64,000 nt of DNA, taken from G965227875 sp965227875 (lineage in GTDB: Bacteria; Pseudomonadota; Alphaproteobacteria; Rhizobiales; JAJFHC01). The notes under the pieces are model-generated. The model was not told the origin of the DNA and made no database searches. It was given only the letters and a program-made list of their open reading frames with translations. The stretch is taken from NCBI GenBank assembly GCA_965227875.1, contig OZ245783.1, positions 1,550,001 to 1,614,000 of the forward strand. Direction: 5' to 3'. Positions 51,450 through 60,765 of the stretch are shown in pieces. Positions within the stretch are counted from its first letter, which is position 1; each line of letters opens with the position of its first letter. Position numbers and translations under genes: made by a program.

Positions 51450-52355
51450 ATGATCGGTATTCTTCTGCGCCTGGCGCTCGTGCTGTTGGCCGCCGCCTCG
51501 GCGATCGGGTATGGCGGCGAATGGCACTACCTTTTCGACGTCGTCAGCCACTTCCGCGTCCATCTCGCGGCGGCGGCCGTCGTCATCGCCCTGTGTTTTT
51601 TCCTGCGGCGGCAGAAAGCGCTCGGTGCGGTCGGCCTTCTGCTCGTGGCCGCCAATCTCGCCGGGCTATGGACCACGGGCACCGCACCGGTCGTCGACAA
51701 TGCCGACGGCAAGCGCACGATCAGCCTGATGACCTTCAACATCTGGGCGCGAAACATGGATGTGGACGCCATCGCCGCGGCCGTGCTCGAGGCCGATGCG
51801 GACTACGCGGTCCTGCAGGAATACTGGCCGCGCCAGAAACGCCTGCGGACCCTGCTCAAGGCGCGCTATCCGTGGCAGCTCGACTGCGTCGGCGTCGATT
51901 ACTGCGACAGCGTCATCCTCTCCAAGGTCGCGCCCGTGACCTCGGGCCATCTCGTCCACACGAACGACATGCCGCCCGCGCTGTGGGCCACGTTCGGCAC
52001 CGGGAACGAGGCCTTCACCCTCATGAGCGTGCATATGGACCGGCCGACATCCAGCCATCACATCGAGGAAACCGTCGGTCTCGCCCGGCACATCGCCACG
52101 CGCAAGGGGCCGTTCATCCTTGCCGGCGACTTCAACGCCGCCCCCTGGTCCCACGCCATGACCCGGTTGCGGGACCTGTCCGGCCTGCGCATTCTCGAGG
52201 GCTATCGCCCGACTTGGCCGGCGCATGTCGGGTTCCCCCAGCTTCCCATCGACCACGTGCTGGTCTCGGACGGCATTTCGAACCTGGGTGCGGAACGCGG
52301 GCGGTATGCCGGCTCCGACCACCTCGGTGTGATCGCACGGCTGGCCCTGCCGTAA
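51450..52355 (+). CDS. Membrane-anchored endonuclease/exonuclease/phosphatase family protein
   Basis: A 301-residue protein with three N-terminal hydrophobic helices (about residues 3-22, 35-50, 54-74) and a C-terminal EEP domain, probably periplasmic. EEP blocks: SLMTFNIWARN, YAVLQEYWPRQ, FILAGDFNAAPWS and GSDHLGVIARL, which give the metal and catalytic residues. AAGGAGAA precedes the ATG at 51450. Its substrate (nucleic acid or phospho-ester) is unknown. Confidence 0.9.
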   Translation: MIGILLRLALVLLAAASAIGYGGEWHYLFDVVSHFRVHLAAAAVVIALCFFLRRQKALGAVGLLLVAANLAGLWTTGTAPVVDNADGKRTISLMTFNIWARNMDVDAIAAAVLEADADYAVLQEYWPRQKRLRTLLKARYPWQLDCVGVDYCDSVILSKVAPVTSGHLVHTNDMPPALWATFGTGNEAFTLMSVHMDRPTSSHHIEETVGLARHIATRKGPFILAGDFNAAPWSHAMTRLRDLSGLRILEGYRPTWPAHVGFPQLPIDHVLVSDGISNLGAERGRYAGSDHLGVIARLALP

Positions 52356-52394
52356 CCGCCGTCGGCCCGGACAGGGCAAAAGGCCGGACGCCGT

Positions 52395-53243
52395 TCAGCG
52401 GCCGTTGAGGGTCCAGTCGTACCGGTGGTCGTGGATCCGGTCGAAACCGGAAAGGGCCCTCGCCAGGTCTTTCGAGGCATATCGTTTGAGGTGGGCGATG
52501 ACGCCCGCGTCATTTCCGCCGAAGTCGGACTTGTACCAATGGTAGATGCTCGACACCGTCAGACGACCGCGGGCGATCCGCACCCCCCGGTCGCTGTTCA
52601 CGTAGTCCCGCGCCGCCCCGGTCATCTGGCGTGAAAGCCGGTCGGCCGTGAACGCCGAAGGCTGCAGGTCCGGACATCCCACCGAGGCGCAGTTGAGCGC
52701 GTAGTGGACGCGGGCGTCCCGCCAGATCGGCCTCAGGATGCGGTGTTCGATGTCGTTGAGCGAAACCGCCTCGCCCTCGACTCGAATCAGCTTCCGGTCC
52801 CACGGTCCGTCGGAGAACAGACCCGGCGAAATGTCGATGTCGCGGATGCTGCGCACGGGGAAATGATCGAGCACGAGGTCCACCGTGAGGGCATTATAGA
52901 GATTGATCCAGTAGGCCGCCTGCTCGTCGCGGGCATAGGAACTGACCGGTACGCCGGAAAGCTTCTTGAGAAACGCCTTCAGCCGGCCCCGGTCCGCCTG
53001 CGAGACGCGCCCGTAGCGCATTTCGTTCGCCCCGCCCCGGACGGGCTTCACGTAGGTTTTCAGGAAGCGGTCCCACGCGCCGTAGCCTATCGTCCCGGTC
53101 GCGCCGGGCTGGTGCGCGGTCCACCGTTTCCAGAGGTCGGCTTTCGGCGCGGACAGGGCGGTGTCCATGGTTCCGGGCAAAACCAGCGCGAGAACCAGAG
53201 CCAGTACGCCGGCCAGAAATTCGATACGCATTTTCAGGGTCAT
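52395..53243 (-). CDS. DUF547 domain protein, exported
   Basis: About 282 residues from the ATG at 53243; 53231 and 53279 are alternatives. A signal peptide (MRIEFLAGVLALVLALVLPG) leads to a DUF547 domain: AYWINLYNALTVDLVLDHFP, LNDIEHRILRPIWRDARVHY, NCASVGCPDLQPSAF. The family is widespread with unproven function; it has been linked to glutaredoxin-like and cell-surface genes. A conserved Cys pair is visible in the NCASVGC block. It converges with the EEP gene. Confidence 0.88.
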   Translation of the reverse strand: MTLKMRIEFLAGVLALVLALVLPGTMDTALSAPKADLWKRWTAHQPGATGTIGYGAWDRFLKTYVKPVRGGANEMRYGRVSQADRGRLKAFLKKLSGVPVSSYARDEQAAYWINLYNALTVDLVLDHFPVRSIRDIDISPGLFSDGPWDRKLIRVEGEAVSLNDIEHRILRPIWRDARVHYALNCASVGCPDLQPSAFTADRLSRQMTGAARDYVNSDRGVRIARGRLTVSSIYHWYKSDFGGNDAGVIAHLKRYASKDLARALSGFDRIHDHRYDWTLNGR

Positions 53244-53426
53244 CCCGCGGTTGCAACTCGTCGACGGGATGTCGCCCATGACGGCCCTTCGATCAAATCA
53301 CCCGCCTACACATGTCCGTGAAAGACGGTAGCGCGAAATTGACCCCGCGCCCCGTTCCCGGACATCGCCAAGCGCGTTGCCCACTGATAGACTTCGCATT
53401 ATCGACTTCCCCTCGGACAGACCGAC

Positions 53427-53861
53427 ATGAACACCCGTTTCTTCGCTTTCCTGTTTCTTTTTCTGGCCGTCGCACACCCGGGCGTAAGTCTCGCGGCCGG
53501 TGACGCCACCGGCATCCTGTCCGCGGCCGACGCACGGCAGAAGGCGCTGCGCAAGGAAATCGTCCTCATCGACATCCGCCAACCCAGCGAATGGCGCGAA
53601 ACGGGCATTCCCGCAGGAGGCCGCGCGCTCACCATGCACCGGCGAGACTTCCTCCAGGCTCTGCTTCAACTTCTGGGTGGAGACCGATCGACGCCGATTG
53701 CGATCATCTGTGCCACGGGCGGCCGCTCCGCGATGGTGCGCAAACTGCTCATCCGCCAGGGTTTCGCCAGCGTGATGGATGTCAGCGAGGGCATGCTCGG
53801 AAATTTCCGCGGCCCCGGCTGGCTGCGTCGCGGCCTGCCCGTATCGGCCTACGCCGAATAG
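53427..53861 (+). CDS. Exported rhodanese-like protein
   Basis: A 144-residue protein with a signal peptide (MNTRFFAFLFLFLAVAHPGVSLA) and one rhodanese domain. VLIDIRQPSEWRETGIPAGG and the active-site loop IICATGGRS, with a catalytic cysteine, are intact, so it may carry sulfane sulfur in the periplasm. The C-terminal VSEGMLGNFRGPGWLRRGLP is typical. It is divergent from the DUF547 gene and convergent with the DksA-like gene. Confidence 0.92.
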   Translation: MNTRFFAFLFLFLAVAHPGVSLAAGDATGILSAADARQKALRKEIVLIDIRQPSEWRETGIPAGGRALTMHRRDFLQALLQLLGGDRSTPIAIICATGGRSAMVRKLLIRQGFASVMDVSEGMLGNFRGPGWLRRGLPVSAYAE

Positions 53862-53904
53862 CCACACGAGTGGTGTGACGCGCAGTGCGGCGCGGAGGCA
53901 CCGC

Positions 53905-54225
53905 CTATGCGCAGTTCTTGCACATGGGTGTGTGCGGCAGCACGTCCAGCCGTTCTCTGGAAATGTCCTCGCCGCATTTCGCGCATGTTCCGTAGGTGCC
54001 GTCCCCGATCCGCTTCAGGGCCGCTTCGATCATCCGGATTTCCGTAAGGCCTGCGTTGCCGAGCTGTTCCAGGACTTCGTCGCTTTCCCGTTCCGTCGCC
54101 CGCTCCTCGGAATCGGCGTCCGCCGGTTCGTCGAGATCATGCTCGATCTCGTGCAGCCGTTCGTTGAGCTCCGCCAGTCGTTCCTGCAGCATTTTTTCGT
54201 ACTTCTCGACATCGCTGGACTTCAT
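53905..54225 (-). CDS. TraR/DksA-type zinc finger protein
   Basis: A 106-residue protein with an N-terminal coiled coil (EKYEKMLQERLAELNERLHE, residues ~8-50) and a C-terminal C4 zinc finger, CAKC ... CKNC, within YGTCAKCGEDISRERLDVLP. This is the layout of small DksA/TraR-like proteins that act in the RNA polymerase secondary channel. It is shorter than DksA. The ATG at 54225 has AGGTGACGG upstream. A regulatory role is inferred. Confidence 0.92.
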   Translation of the reverse strand: MKSSDVEKYEKMLQERLAELNERLHEIEHDLDEPADADSEERATERESDEVLEQLGNAGLTEIRMIEAALKRIGDGTYGTCAKCGEDISRERLDVLPHTPMCKNCA

Positions 54226-54289
54226 GGTGCCGTCACCTCCGGTATTTTCACTGACTATACATGCAAACGGGCCCCGCCCCAGAGCACTT

Positions 54290-54865
54290 CTAGCCCGCAA
54301 CGCCGAGCGCTGTCCTGAACCGCTGCTTGATGATCACCCCGTCGCGCTCGGGCAGCACGCGCGGGGGATCGTCCGTCCGTACGGAAATGTCGGCGAACAG
54401 CGGGCCCTCGCAGGCATGCATGGACCTGACGAAATCCCTGACGCCGTCGGCGTCGGACACCGGCCTGGCATCCGCGAAGCCTGCACCGGAGGCCATCTTG
54501 ACGAGGTCCGTGCCGAGCGCCGTGTGCGCGCGCTGCATGCCCGTTTCGCCGTAGCGGCCATTGTTGAGCACCGCCACGGACAGGTTCCCCGGCGCACGGG
54601 CCGCCGCCGTGGCGAGGCTCCCGATACCCATCAGCATTTCGCCATCGCCGGTGATCACGAGCACAGTTCGTTCCGGTTGGGCGATCGCCAGGCCGAGACC
54701 GATGGGAACCGCCCCGCCCATGGCTCCCCACAGGTAGCAGTTGAGATCGTGATCGCCGGCCGCCGCCAGGTCCCAGGTCGCCGACCCGAGCCCGCTGACC
54801 ACGAGAAGGTCCTTGCGGTCCTCGACAAGTTGCCTGACCACATCGCGCCGTGAAAGTGCATCCAT
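54290..54865 (-). CDS. TPP-dependent decarboxylase beta subunit (sulfopyruvate/phosphonopyruvate decarboxylase-like)
   Basis: A 191-residue C-terminal-type TPP domain. The TPP/Mg motif is GDGEMLMGIGSLATAAARAP followed by NNGRYGETG, and LGSATWDLAAAGDHDLNCYL sits ahead. This half contains the pyrophosphate site, while the neighbouring gene upstream encodes the PYR-type half. The pair resembles ComE/ComD sulfopyruvate decarboxylase and similar split enzymes. The genes are 14 bases apart. The substrate is not known. Confidence 0.85.
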   Translation of the reverse strand: MDALSRRDVVRQLVEDRKDLLVVSGLGSATWDLAAAGDHDLNCYLWGAMGGAVPIGLGLAIAQPERTVLVITGDGEMLMGIGSLATAAARAPGNLSVAVLNNGRYGETGMQRAHTALGTDLVKMASGAGFADARPVSDADGVRDFVRSMHACEGPLFADISVRTDDPPRVLPERDGVIIKQRFRTALGVAG

Positions 54866-54879
54866 GATCCTGTCCCCCC

Positions 54880-55416
54880 TTACCAGACCTTGCGCCCGAT
54901 GAGACGCTGACCGAGCAGGACCGCGACCTGCTGTTCGGCATTGAACGCGAGATCGGCGGCCGCGGCGACCGTTTCGGAGACATCCTCTTCCCGATCAGCC
55001 CGGTAGCATTGTACGCCCATCAGTTCCAGCGAGGGCCGGGTCGCCCGCGACATCGGCACCTGCCACGGATTGAACTCCGCCCACTCGCCCCGCATCGTCA
55101 CCAGCATGAGCAGCGGGAAACGGCCGTTCGACGCCAGGCTGAGCATGTTGATGCAATTGCCGACCCCGCTCGACTGCATGAGGAGGGCGGCCCGTGCGCC
55201 GCCGAGCCACGCGCCGGCGGCGACGCCGATCCCCTCCTCTTCGGTCGTCAGGGGAACCGCCGCCATCGTGTCGTCGGCATGGCACATGTCGATCAGCGCC
55301 TTGTGGCCGGCATCCGGCACATAGACCACCTGGCTGACGCCGGCATCCCGGAACCGGCGGTGGATTTCGGCCGGCCATGTCTTGGGCGCGAGATCGCTCG
55401 CGGTGTTTTCGTTCAA
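54880..55416 (-). CDS. TPP-dependent decarboxylase alpha subunit (ComD-like)
   Basis: A 178-residue PYR-type TPP domain: SQVVYVPDAGHKALIDMCHA, then VPLTTEEEGIGVAAGAWLGG, with the catalytic glutamate, and LLMQSSGVGNCINMLSLA. On its own it cannot bind the cofactor fully and must pair with the next gene's product. Together they should decarboxylate a 2-oxo acid such as sulfopyruvate or phosphonopyruvate. No sulfolactate or phosphonate genes are nearby, so specificity is open. Confidence 0.85.
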   Translation of the reverse strand: MNENTASDLAPKTWPAEIHRRFRDAGVSQVVYVPDAGHKALIDMCHADDTMAAVPLTTEEEGIGVAAGAWLGGARAALLMQSSGVGNCINMLSLASNGRFPLLMLVTMRGEWAEFNPWQVPMSRATRPSLELMGVQCYRADREEDVSETVAAAADLAFNAEQQVAVLLGQRLIGRKVW

Positions 55417-55452
55417 CTTTCCTCTCCGTCCTTCTGTCGTGCGGGGCGCACG

Positions 55453-56229
55453 CTATTCGCAGATCCTGTACTTGCCCGACCGCCCGTGGCGTCCGAGATC
55501 GAGATGATAGTGCGTATCGTGCGCCGCATTCGAGCCCGGCCCGAGCACCGTGGTGAAATAGCCGCAGGCCGTTGTACGGACCGCGCGCAGGAAGCGTCGT
55601 TCCTGCGGCGTCAGGTCCGTCGACCCGATCGCCAGCCGTCTCTTGGTGCTGAGAGTGAACGAGGCGATGTCGATCGCATTGCCGTAGGCGTGCTCGCTGA
55701 GCTTGGCGCCCTTTTTCCGGTTGCGGGTCCGGCAATTGTATCCAGGCCCGGTCTGTATCCGCGTCAGGGACGCGCCCAGATGCTCGCGCGCCAGCGGCGA
55801 CACGACATCCACGAGCCATGTGGCGAACGTGTCCGCAAACCGGCAGTCGAGCGTGAGCTTTTCCGAAAAGCGAACCTTCGCACCCGCGGAGGCAAACGTG
55901 GAGAAGACGACAGGGTTCCTCACCCCGCACCCCCTCGCCTTTCCGAACGGCGAAGACGGGCGGACATCCGGCACCCGGCGGGCCAGCCTCTTGAGGCAGG
56001 TCCTGTCGACCCTCTGGGCCGAGCCCGACGTGAAGGCGTTGTCACCCACGGGGCCGGTCGGCGCCTGGCTGGTGACGATGGGGTCGGGCGCAGGTGGTGT
56101 CACATAGGCCGGCCGCGGCCGGGGCTTCGGCACGGTCGGGCTGCTCGAGGCGGCAAACGAAGCCCCGGCCCATGCCGGCAGGGCGACAAACAGCATCGTT
56201 ACGGCACGAACGCCACGCGGCAACGTCAT
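55453..56229 (-). CDS. Extensin-like C-terminal domain protein, exported
   Basis: A 258-residue protein with a signal peptide (ends near ASFAASS), a Pro-rich linker (PKPRPRPAYVTPPAPDP) and an extensin_C domain: GPGYNCRTRNRKKGAKLSEH, AYGNAIDIASF and the C-terminal HDTHYHLDLGRHGRSGKYRI. The conserved HAxGxAxD and HxHxD pattern resembles metal-dependent peptidoglycan peptidases, but the family's activity is not firmly known. Start at 56229. It is a separate gene after ccoS. Confidence 0.88.
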   Translation of the reverse strand: MTLPRGVRAVTMLFVALPAWAGASFAASSSPTVPKPRPRPAYVTPPAPDPIVTSQAPTGPVGDNAFTSGSAQRVDRTCLKRLARRVPDVRPSSPFGKARGCGVRNPVVFSTFASAGAKVRFSEKLTLDCRFADTFATWLVDVVSPLAREHLGASLTRIQTGPGYNCRTRNRKKGAKLSEHAYGNAIDIASFTLSTKRRLAIGSTDLTPQERRFLRAVRTTACGYFTTVLGPGSNAAHDTHYHLDLGRHGRSGKYRICE

Positions 56230-56326
56230 GTGTGAACATCCTCTCCACCCCTGCGAGAAGCCCCAGGAAAAACAACCGCCCGGACGGGCGGCTCGGGAAG
56301 AGGGATTGTCCATGCTTTGGGCCGGA

Positions 56327-56503
56327 TTACAACCGCCGATTCCGGTCATCCGCCGCCGTTTCGTCCTCGTCCTCGATCAGGATTCGTGCCGCCGCGCCGT
56401 CGAGATCCTCGAACTGTCCGCTGCGAAGGGCCCAGAGAAAGGCAGCGAGGCCGAGCCCGCCGAGAAAAAGGGCGGCGGGAATGAGAAAGAGAAGCCCGGT
56501 CAT
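56327..56503 (-). CDS. ccoS: cbb3-type cytochrome oxidase assembly protein CcoS
   Basis: A 58-residue single-helix protein (MTGLLFLIPAALFLGGLGLA), followed by AAFLWALRSGQFEDLDGAA and an acidic tail (RILIEDEDET). The aromatic/acidic motif after the helix is that of CcoS, needed for heme and copper insertion into cbb3 oxidase. It overlaps the ccoI stop by four bases (ATGA). It is the last gene of the cco cluster. Confidence 0.92.
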   Translation of the reverse strand: MTGLLFLIPAALFLGGLGLAAFLWALRSGQFEDLDGAAARILIEDEDETAADDRNRRL

Positions 56504-58749
56504 GCGGGAGCCTCCTGCGCCGGTGCGCGTGTCCTGTCCTCGGCCACGGTCCTGGCCTCATGGCGCCGGCCGGACAGGCGCAGGCGAAGCGCATTCGCCG
56601 TCACGACGATCGAAGAGCCGGACATGGCCAGGGCGGCGATGAGGGGGGTCACCTGCCCGGACGCTGCCAGCGGCACGGCCACGGCGTTATAGGCGGCGGC
56701 AAAGGCGAAGTTCTGCCACACCAGACGCCGTGCCCGGCAGGCCACGTCGACAGCGGCATGCACGGGGTCGAGCGACCGGCCGAGAAACACGAAGTCCGCC
56801 GCGGTGCGCCCGACGTCCGAGGCGCTCGACGGCGCCATCGACACGTGCGCGGCGGCCAGCGCCGGCCCGTCATTGATCCCGTCCCCGACCATGAGCGGCC
56901 GCCCGCCCGCAGCCCGGATGTCCGCCAGACGGGCAAGCTTGTCGGCCGGAGCCGCGTTCCCGGTGAAGGCGTCGATCCCGAGACGGCCTGCAACCCTCTC
57001 GACCTCCGAGAGTCGGTCGCCGGACAGCATCTCGAGCCGGTAGCTCTCGTCGCGAAGCGCGCCGAGCGTCGCCGCAGCGTCGTCGCGCAGGGTGTCCTCG
57101 AACCGCATCCGTTCCGGAGGCCTTCCGTCCACGGCGAGGCAGACCTCCATGCCCGTTTCGGCCGGGGCGAGACCGCACCACGTGGCGCTGCCCAGCTTCA
57201 CGTGTTTCCCGTCGACGGTGCCTTCCAGCCCCATGCCGGCCGTCTCCGTGACGTCACCGACATCCGACGGTTCGAGCCCGGCGTTCCGGCATGCCCGGAC
57301 GATCGCACGGGACAAAGGATGGCGGCTTTCGCGGGCAAGACCGGCGGCAAGAGAAAGCCCGGCGTCCGTCGGCCGGTCGTTCGGTGCAAGCGCCGGTTCG
57401 CCTGCGGTGAGCGTGCCCGTCTTGTCGAACACCACCATGTCGATTTCGCTCATGCGCTCCAGCGCGGAACCGTCCTTGACGAGGACGCCGCGCCTGAACA
57501 GAACCCCGCTGGCGACGACCTGCACGGCCGGCACGGCAAGTCCGAGGGCACACGGGCACGTGATGATGAGGACCGCGATCGCCGTCAGGAGCGAGACCCG
57601 CCAGTCGCCCGTGGCCAGGAACCAGCCGGCGAAGGTCAGGGCCGCGGCGAGATGCACTGCAGGCGCGTAGACCCTGGCGGCCCGGTCCGCCCAGCGCACC
57701 GCCCGCGTGCGGCTCGATTCCGCCCCCTCCATCAGCCGGACGACATCCGCGAGAAACGTGTCCCGTCCGGTCGCCGTCGTGCGGATTCGCAGGGGACTCG
57801 TGAGGTTTTCCGTACCCGCGTGGACGGCATCCCCGGGCACGGCCGTCTCCGGCATGCTTTCGCCTGTCACCATGGACCGGTCGATATCGCTCCGCCCCTG
57901 TGCCACGGTGCCGTCCACGGGCAGTCGCTCTCCGGCCGCGACGAGGACCATGTCGCCGGGCCGCACGGCGGAGACGGGGACCACCGACGTGGTGCCGTCC
58001 CTGGCCACCACCGTCGCCTGTGCGGACGAAAGCCCCATGAGCCGGGCCACGGCAGAGCGGGTCCGTGCCCGCATGGCGTGATCGAGATAACGGCCGATCA
58101 GCAGGAAGAACAGCAGGGTGACGGACGCGTCGAAATAGGCATGTTCGCCGTGCCGCGCGGTTTCCGCGATCGACATGCCCAGCGCAAGAAGAACCGCGAG
58201 GGAAATGGGCACGTCCATGTTGAGCTGCCGCGCCTTCAGGGCGCTCAATGCGGAGTCGAAGAACGGCCGGCCGCCATAGAAAACCGCCGGGATGGCGATC
58301 AGGGCCGAAATCCAGTGAAACAGGTCGCGGGTGGCGTCTTCCGCACCCGACCAGACCGAAACGGACAGCAGCATGATGTTGGCCGCCGCGAAGCCGGTCG
58401 CGCCGAGGCACCAGAGCAGCCGGCGCCCGGTATCGTCGCCGCTGTCGAGCGCCGGCTCCGACAGGTCGATCGGCCTGGCCTCGAAGCCAGTCGACGCCAC
58501 GGCGGAACAGATGTCGTCGTCAGACAGCACCTCGTTGTCCCAGTCGACCGAGATCCGCTTGGCGGACAGGTTGACCCGGGCGGCACGGATGCCGTCCACC
58601 GCGCCGAGGGTCCGCTCCACGCGCGACATGCACCCCGCGCAGCTCATGCCGGGAGCGAGGAAGTCGAGATGGCGGCTGCCATCCTCGTTGATGCTGACGG
58701 GCAGGCCCGCTGCCGCGGCCCCAGGAGGCGGCGAGACCGCGTTCATCAC
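56500..58749 (-). CDS. ccoI: Copper-transporting P1B-type ATPase for cbb3 assembly
   Basis: A 749-residue P-type ATPase with an N-terminal heavy-metal domain (APGMSCAGCMSRVERT, residues ~31-46), eight membrane helices, the metal-transport motif TCPCALGLAVPAV, the phosphorylation site VFDKTGTLTAGEPAL and the hinge VGDGINDGPALAAA. It pumps copper across the inner membrane for the oxidase. Start and stop both overlap neighbours (ATGA with ccoH and ccoS), which is typical of ccoGHIS. The HP-type residues are intact (SRHPLSRAI). Confidence 0.95.
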   Translation of the reverse strand: MMNAVSPPPGAAAAGLPVSINEDGSRHLDFLAPGMSCAGCMSRVERTLGAVDGIRAARVNLSAKRISVDWDNEVLSDDDICSAVASTGFEARPIDLSEPALDSGDDTGRRLLWCLGATGFAAANIMLLSVSVWSGAEDATRDLFHWISALIAIPAVFYGGRPFFDSALSALKARQLNMDVPISLAVLLALGMSIAETARHGEHAYFDASVTLLFFLLIGRYLDHAMRARTRSAVARLMGLSSAQATVVARDGTTSVVPVSAVRPGDMVLVAAGERLPVDGTVAQGRSDIDRSMVTGESMPETAVPGDAVHAGTENLTSPLRIRTTATGRDTFLADVVRLMEGAESSRTRAVRWADRAARVYAPAVHLAAALTFAGWFLATGDWRVSLLTAIAVLIITCPCALGLAVPAVQVVASGVLFRRGVLVKDGSALERMSEIDMVVFDKTGTLTAGEPALAPNDRPTDAGLSLAAGLARESRHPLSRAIVRACRNAGLEPSDVGDVTETAGMGLEGTVDGKHVKLGSATWCGLAPAETGMEVCLAVDGRPPERMRFEDTLRDDAAATLGALRDESYRLEMLSGDRLSEVERVAGRLGIDAFTGNAAPADKLARLADIRAAGGRPLMVGDGINDGPALAAAHVSMAPSSASDVGRTAADFVFLGRSLDPVHAAVDVACRARRLVWQNFAFAAAYNAVAVPLAASGQVTPLIAALAMSGSSIVVTANALRLRLSGRRHEARTVAEDRTRAPAQEAPA

Positions 58750-59243
58750 GAACCGTCCTGCGGGACGTGGATGCGGAAGGTGCGGATCCAGTTGCGGCTA
58801 TCCGCGAGCCGCGCATCGATGTCCACGTCCCAGACGCCGGGCTCCAGCACCACCTGGCCGGCGAGCCCGTCGGGCGATGCCTGCAGCAGGACCGACCTGT
58901 CGTCACGCTCGTGGATCGGCCGGCGTACCGCCGCGGTCGCTTCGATGGCATGGATGGCCTTTCCGTCGCGGTCCGCAAGCCTGAAGACCAGCCTGCCATT
59001 GTCGTAGGCGAGCGATCCGGTCCAGCCGAGCTTCGCCTGATCCTGGGCCGCCGTGAGCTTTTCGTTGAAATGCTGGCTCGCCACGTAGCTGTTCTTGACC
59101 ACGAGGCCCGTCCAGCTGCGATTGGCGAGGACGGCCATCAGGAGATTGACCGCGATGATCGTACCGAAGAACCCGGCCAGCACGTAGATCATGTGCCGTC
59201 CGGTAAAGGGTTTTCCGTCCTGTTCTGGCACTGAGGTATTCAT
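58746..59243 (-). CDS. ccoH: FixH/CcoH family protein
   Basis: A 165-residue membrane protein with one N-terminal helix (MIYVLAGFFGTIIAVNLLMA) and a periplasmic FixH domain: TGLVVKNSYVASQHFNEKL and PGVWDVDIDARLAD near the end. CcoH/FixH helps cbb3 oxidase assembly. It overlaps ccoG and ccoI by four bases each. Confidence 0.94.
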   Translation of the reverse strand: MNTSVPEQDGKPFTGRHMIYVLAGFFGTIIAVNLLMAVLANRSWTGLVVKNSYVASQHFNEKLTAAQDQAKLGWTGSLAYDNGRLVFRLADRDGKAIHAIEATAAVRRPIHERDDRSVLLQASPDGLAGQVVLEPGVWDVDIDARLADSRNWIRTFRIHVPQDGS

Positions 59244-60727
59244 GGTCTTATCGGCCCTTCGAATACGGCGTCATAGGTGGCCTCCTCCGTGCCGTCGGTC
59301 TCGATCACGTGGAACGAGAAGTCCGTCTGCTTGCCTTTCAGCGATCCGGTCGGCGCACTGACGAAGACCTTGGCATTGCGCAGTGTATCGGCACCCACAT
59401 CGAGCGTCAGCATGTCAGACGCCGGATCGTCGGAGCCGGAAACCTTCATCGTGGCGCCGGGCAGGCCCCGGATGGTCACGTTGAACGACCGCGGTTCGGC
59501 GATCATGTTGAGGATCTTCAGGGAGTATCCGTTGCGGATCGACCCGTCGGCCAGTTGCACGAAGACCGGATTGCGGTCGTGCAGGATGTTGACGCCCAGG
59601 CGGTCCCGGGTCAGCAGCGCATAGAGCATGGCCAGCCCGATCAACCCCCAGACACCCGTATAGATGATGGTGCGCGGACGAATGAAGGAGCGCCAGGTCG
59701 TCTTGCGGTCCTCTCCCCGTTCGTTGGCCGCACAGTCGTTGAGCGTCGCGTAGTCGATGAGACCGCGCGGCTTGCCCGTCTTTTCCATCACCGAATCGCA
59801 GGCGTCTATGCACAGCGCGCAGGTGATGCATTCGAGCTGCTGGCCGTCGCGGATGTCGATCCCCATCGGACACACGGCCACGCAGGCGTTGCAGTCCACG
59901 CAGTCGCCCAGCGGCGTGTCCTCCGCGTCCTTCTTCTTGCGGTGGCGGCCGCGGGGCTCGCCGCGCCAGTCCTTGTAGGTGACGACGAGCGAATCCTCGT
60001 CGAGCATGGCGGCCTGGATACGCGGCCAGGGACACATGTACGTGCAGACCTGTTCGCGCATGAACCCCGCGAAGGTGTAGGTCGTCGCCGTGAGGATGGC
60101 AACCGTGGAATAGGCCACGAATGGTGCGTCGAAAGTCAGGAAATCGAGCGCCAGTGTCGGAGCGTCGGCGAAATAGAAGATCCACGCCCCGCCGGTAGCC
60201 ATAGCGATGACGATCCAGATGGCGTGCTTGACCAGCCGCTTGCGCCACTTGTCGAAGGTCCAGGGTCCGCCGTCGAGCTTGATGCGCGCATTGCGGTCGC
60301 CTTCCACCCAGCGCTCGACCACGAGGAAAAGATCCACCCAGACCGTTTGCGGGCAGGTATAGCCGCACCAGGCCCTGCCGACCGTGGACGTGACCAGGAA
60401 GAGCCCGATGCCCGCCATGATCAGCAGGCCCGCGATATAGTAGAACTCCTGCGGCCAGATCTCGATGAAGAAGAAGTAGAAGCGGCGGTTGGCGATGTCC
60501 ACGAGCACCGCCTGGTCCGGCGCATGCGGGCCGCGGTCCCAGCGCAGCCAGGGCGTGACGTAGTAGATGCCCAGCGTGATCGCCATCACCCACCACTTCA
60601 GCGTGCGGAACGTGCCGTGGACACGCTTGGGAAAGATCTTCTCCCGCGCCTTGTAGAGGGAACGGTTTTCCTTGCTGTTTACCGCTTCGACATCGAACTG
60701 GTCGAACTGCTGCGACTTGGTGGCCAT
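59240..60727 (-). CDS. ccoG: Cytochrome c oxidase accessory protein CcoG (RdxA/FixG)
   Basis: A 495-residue inner-membrane iron-sulfur protein with about five helices. Two [4Fe-4S] sites: CVDCNACVAVCPMGID and CITCALCIDACDSVM. The WCGYTCPQTVWVDLFLVVE segment and the periplasmic C-terminal Ig-like domain are typical. CcoG reduces copper for cbb3 assembly. It starts 38 bases after the ccoP stop. Confidence 0.95.
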   Translation of the reverse strand: MATKSQQFDQFDVEAVNSKENRSLYKAREKIFPKRVHGTFRTLKWWVMAITLGIYYVTPWLRWDRGPHAPDQAVLVDIANRRFYFFFIEIWPQEFYYIAGLLIMAGIGLFLVTSTVGRAWCGYTCPQTVWVDLFLVVERWVEGDRNARIKLDGGPWTFDKWRKRLVKHAIWIVIAMATGGAWIFYFADAPTLALDFLTFDAPFVAYSTVAILTATTYTFAGFMREQVCTYMCPWPRIQAAMLDEDSLVVTYKDWRGEPRGRHRKKKDAEDTPLGDCVDCNACVAVCPMGIDIRDGQQLECITCALCIDACDSVMEKTGKPRGLIDYATLNDCAANERGEDRKTTWRSFIRPRTIIYTGVWGLIGLAMLYALLTRDRLGVNILHDRNPVFVQLADGSIRNGYSLKILNMIAEPRSFNVTIRGLPGATMKVSGSDDPASDMLTLDVGADTLRNAKVFVSAPTGSLKGKQTDFSFHVIETDGTEEATYDAVFEGPIRP

Positions 60728-60765
60728 GGCCTGTCCCGCACTGTTTTGCCCGCCAGAGCGGAGGG

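Noticed and set aside
56560..59007. An 815-residue plus-strand frame
   Set aside because: It is antisense to ccoI and ccoH and shows no protein family features.
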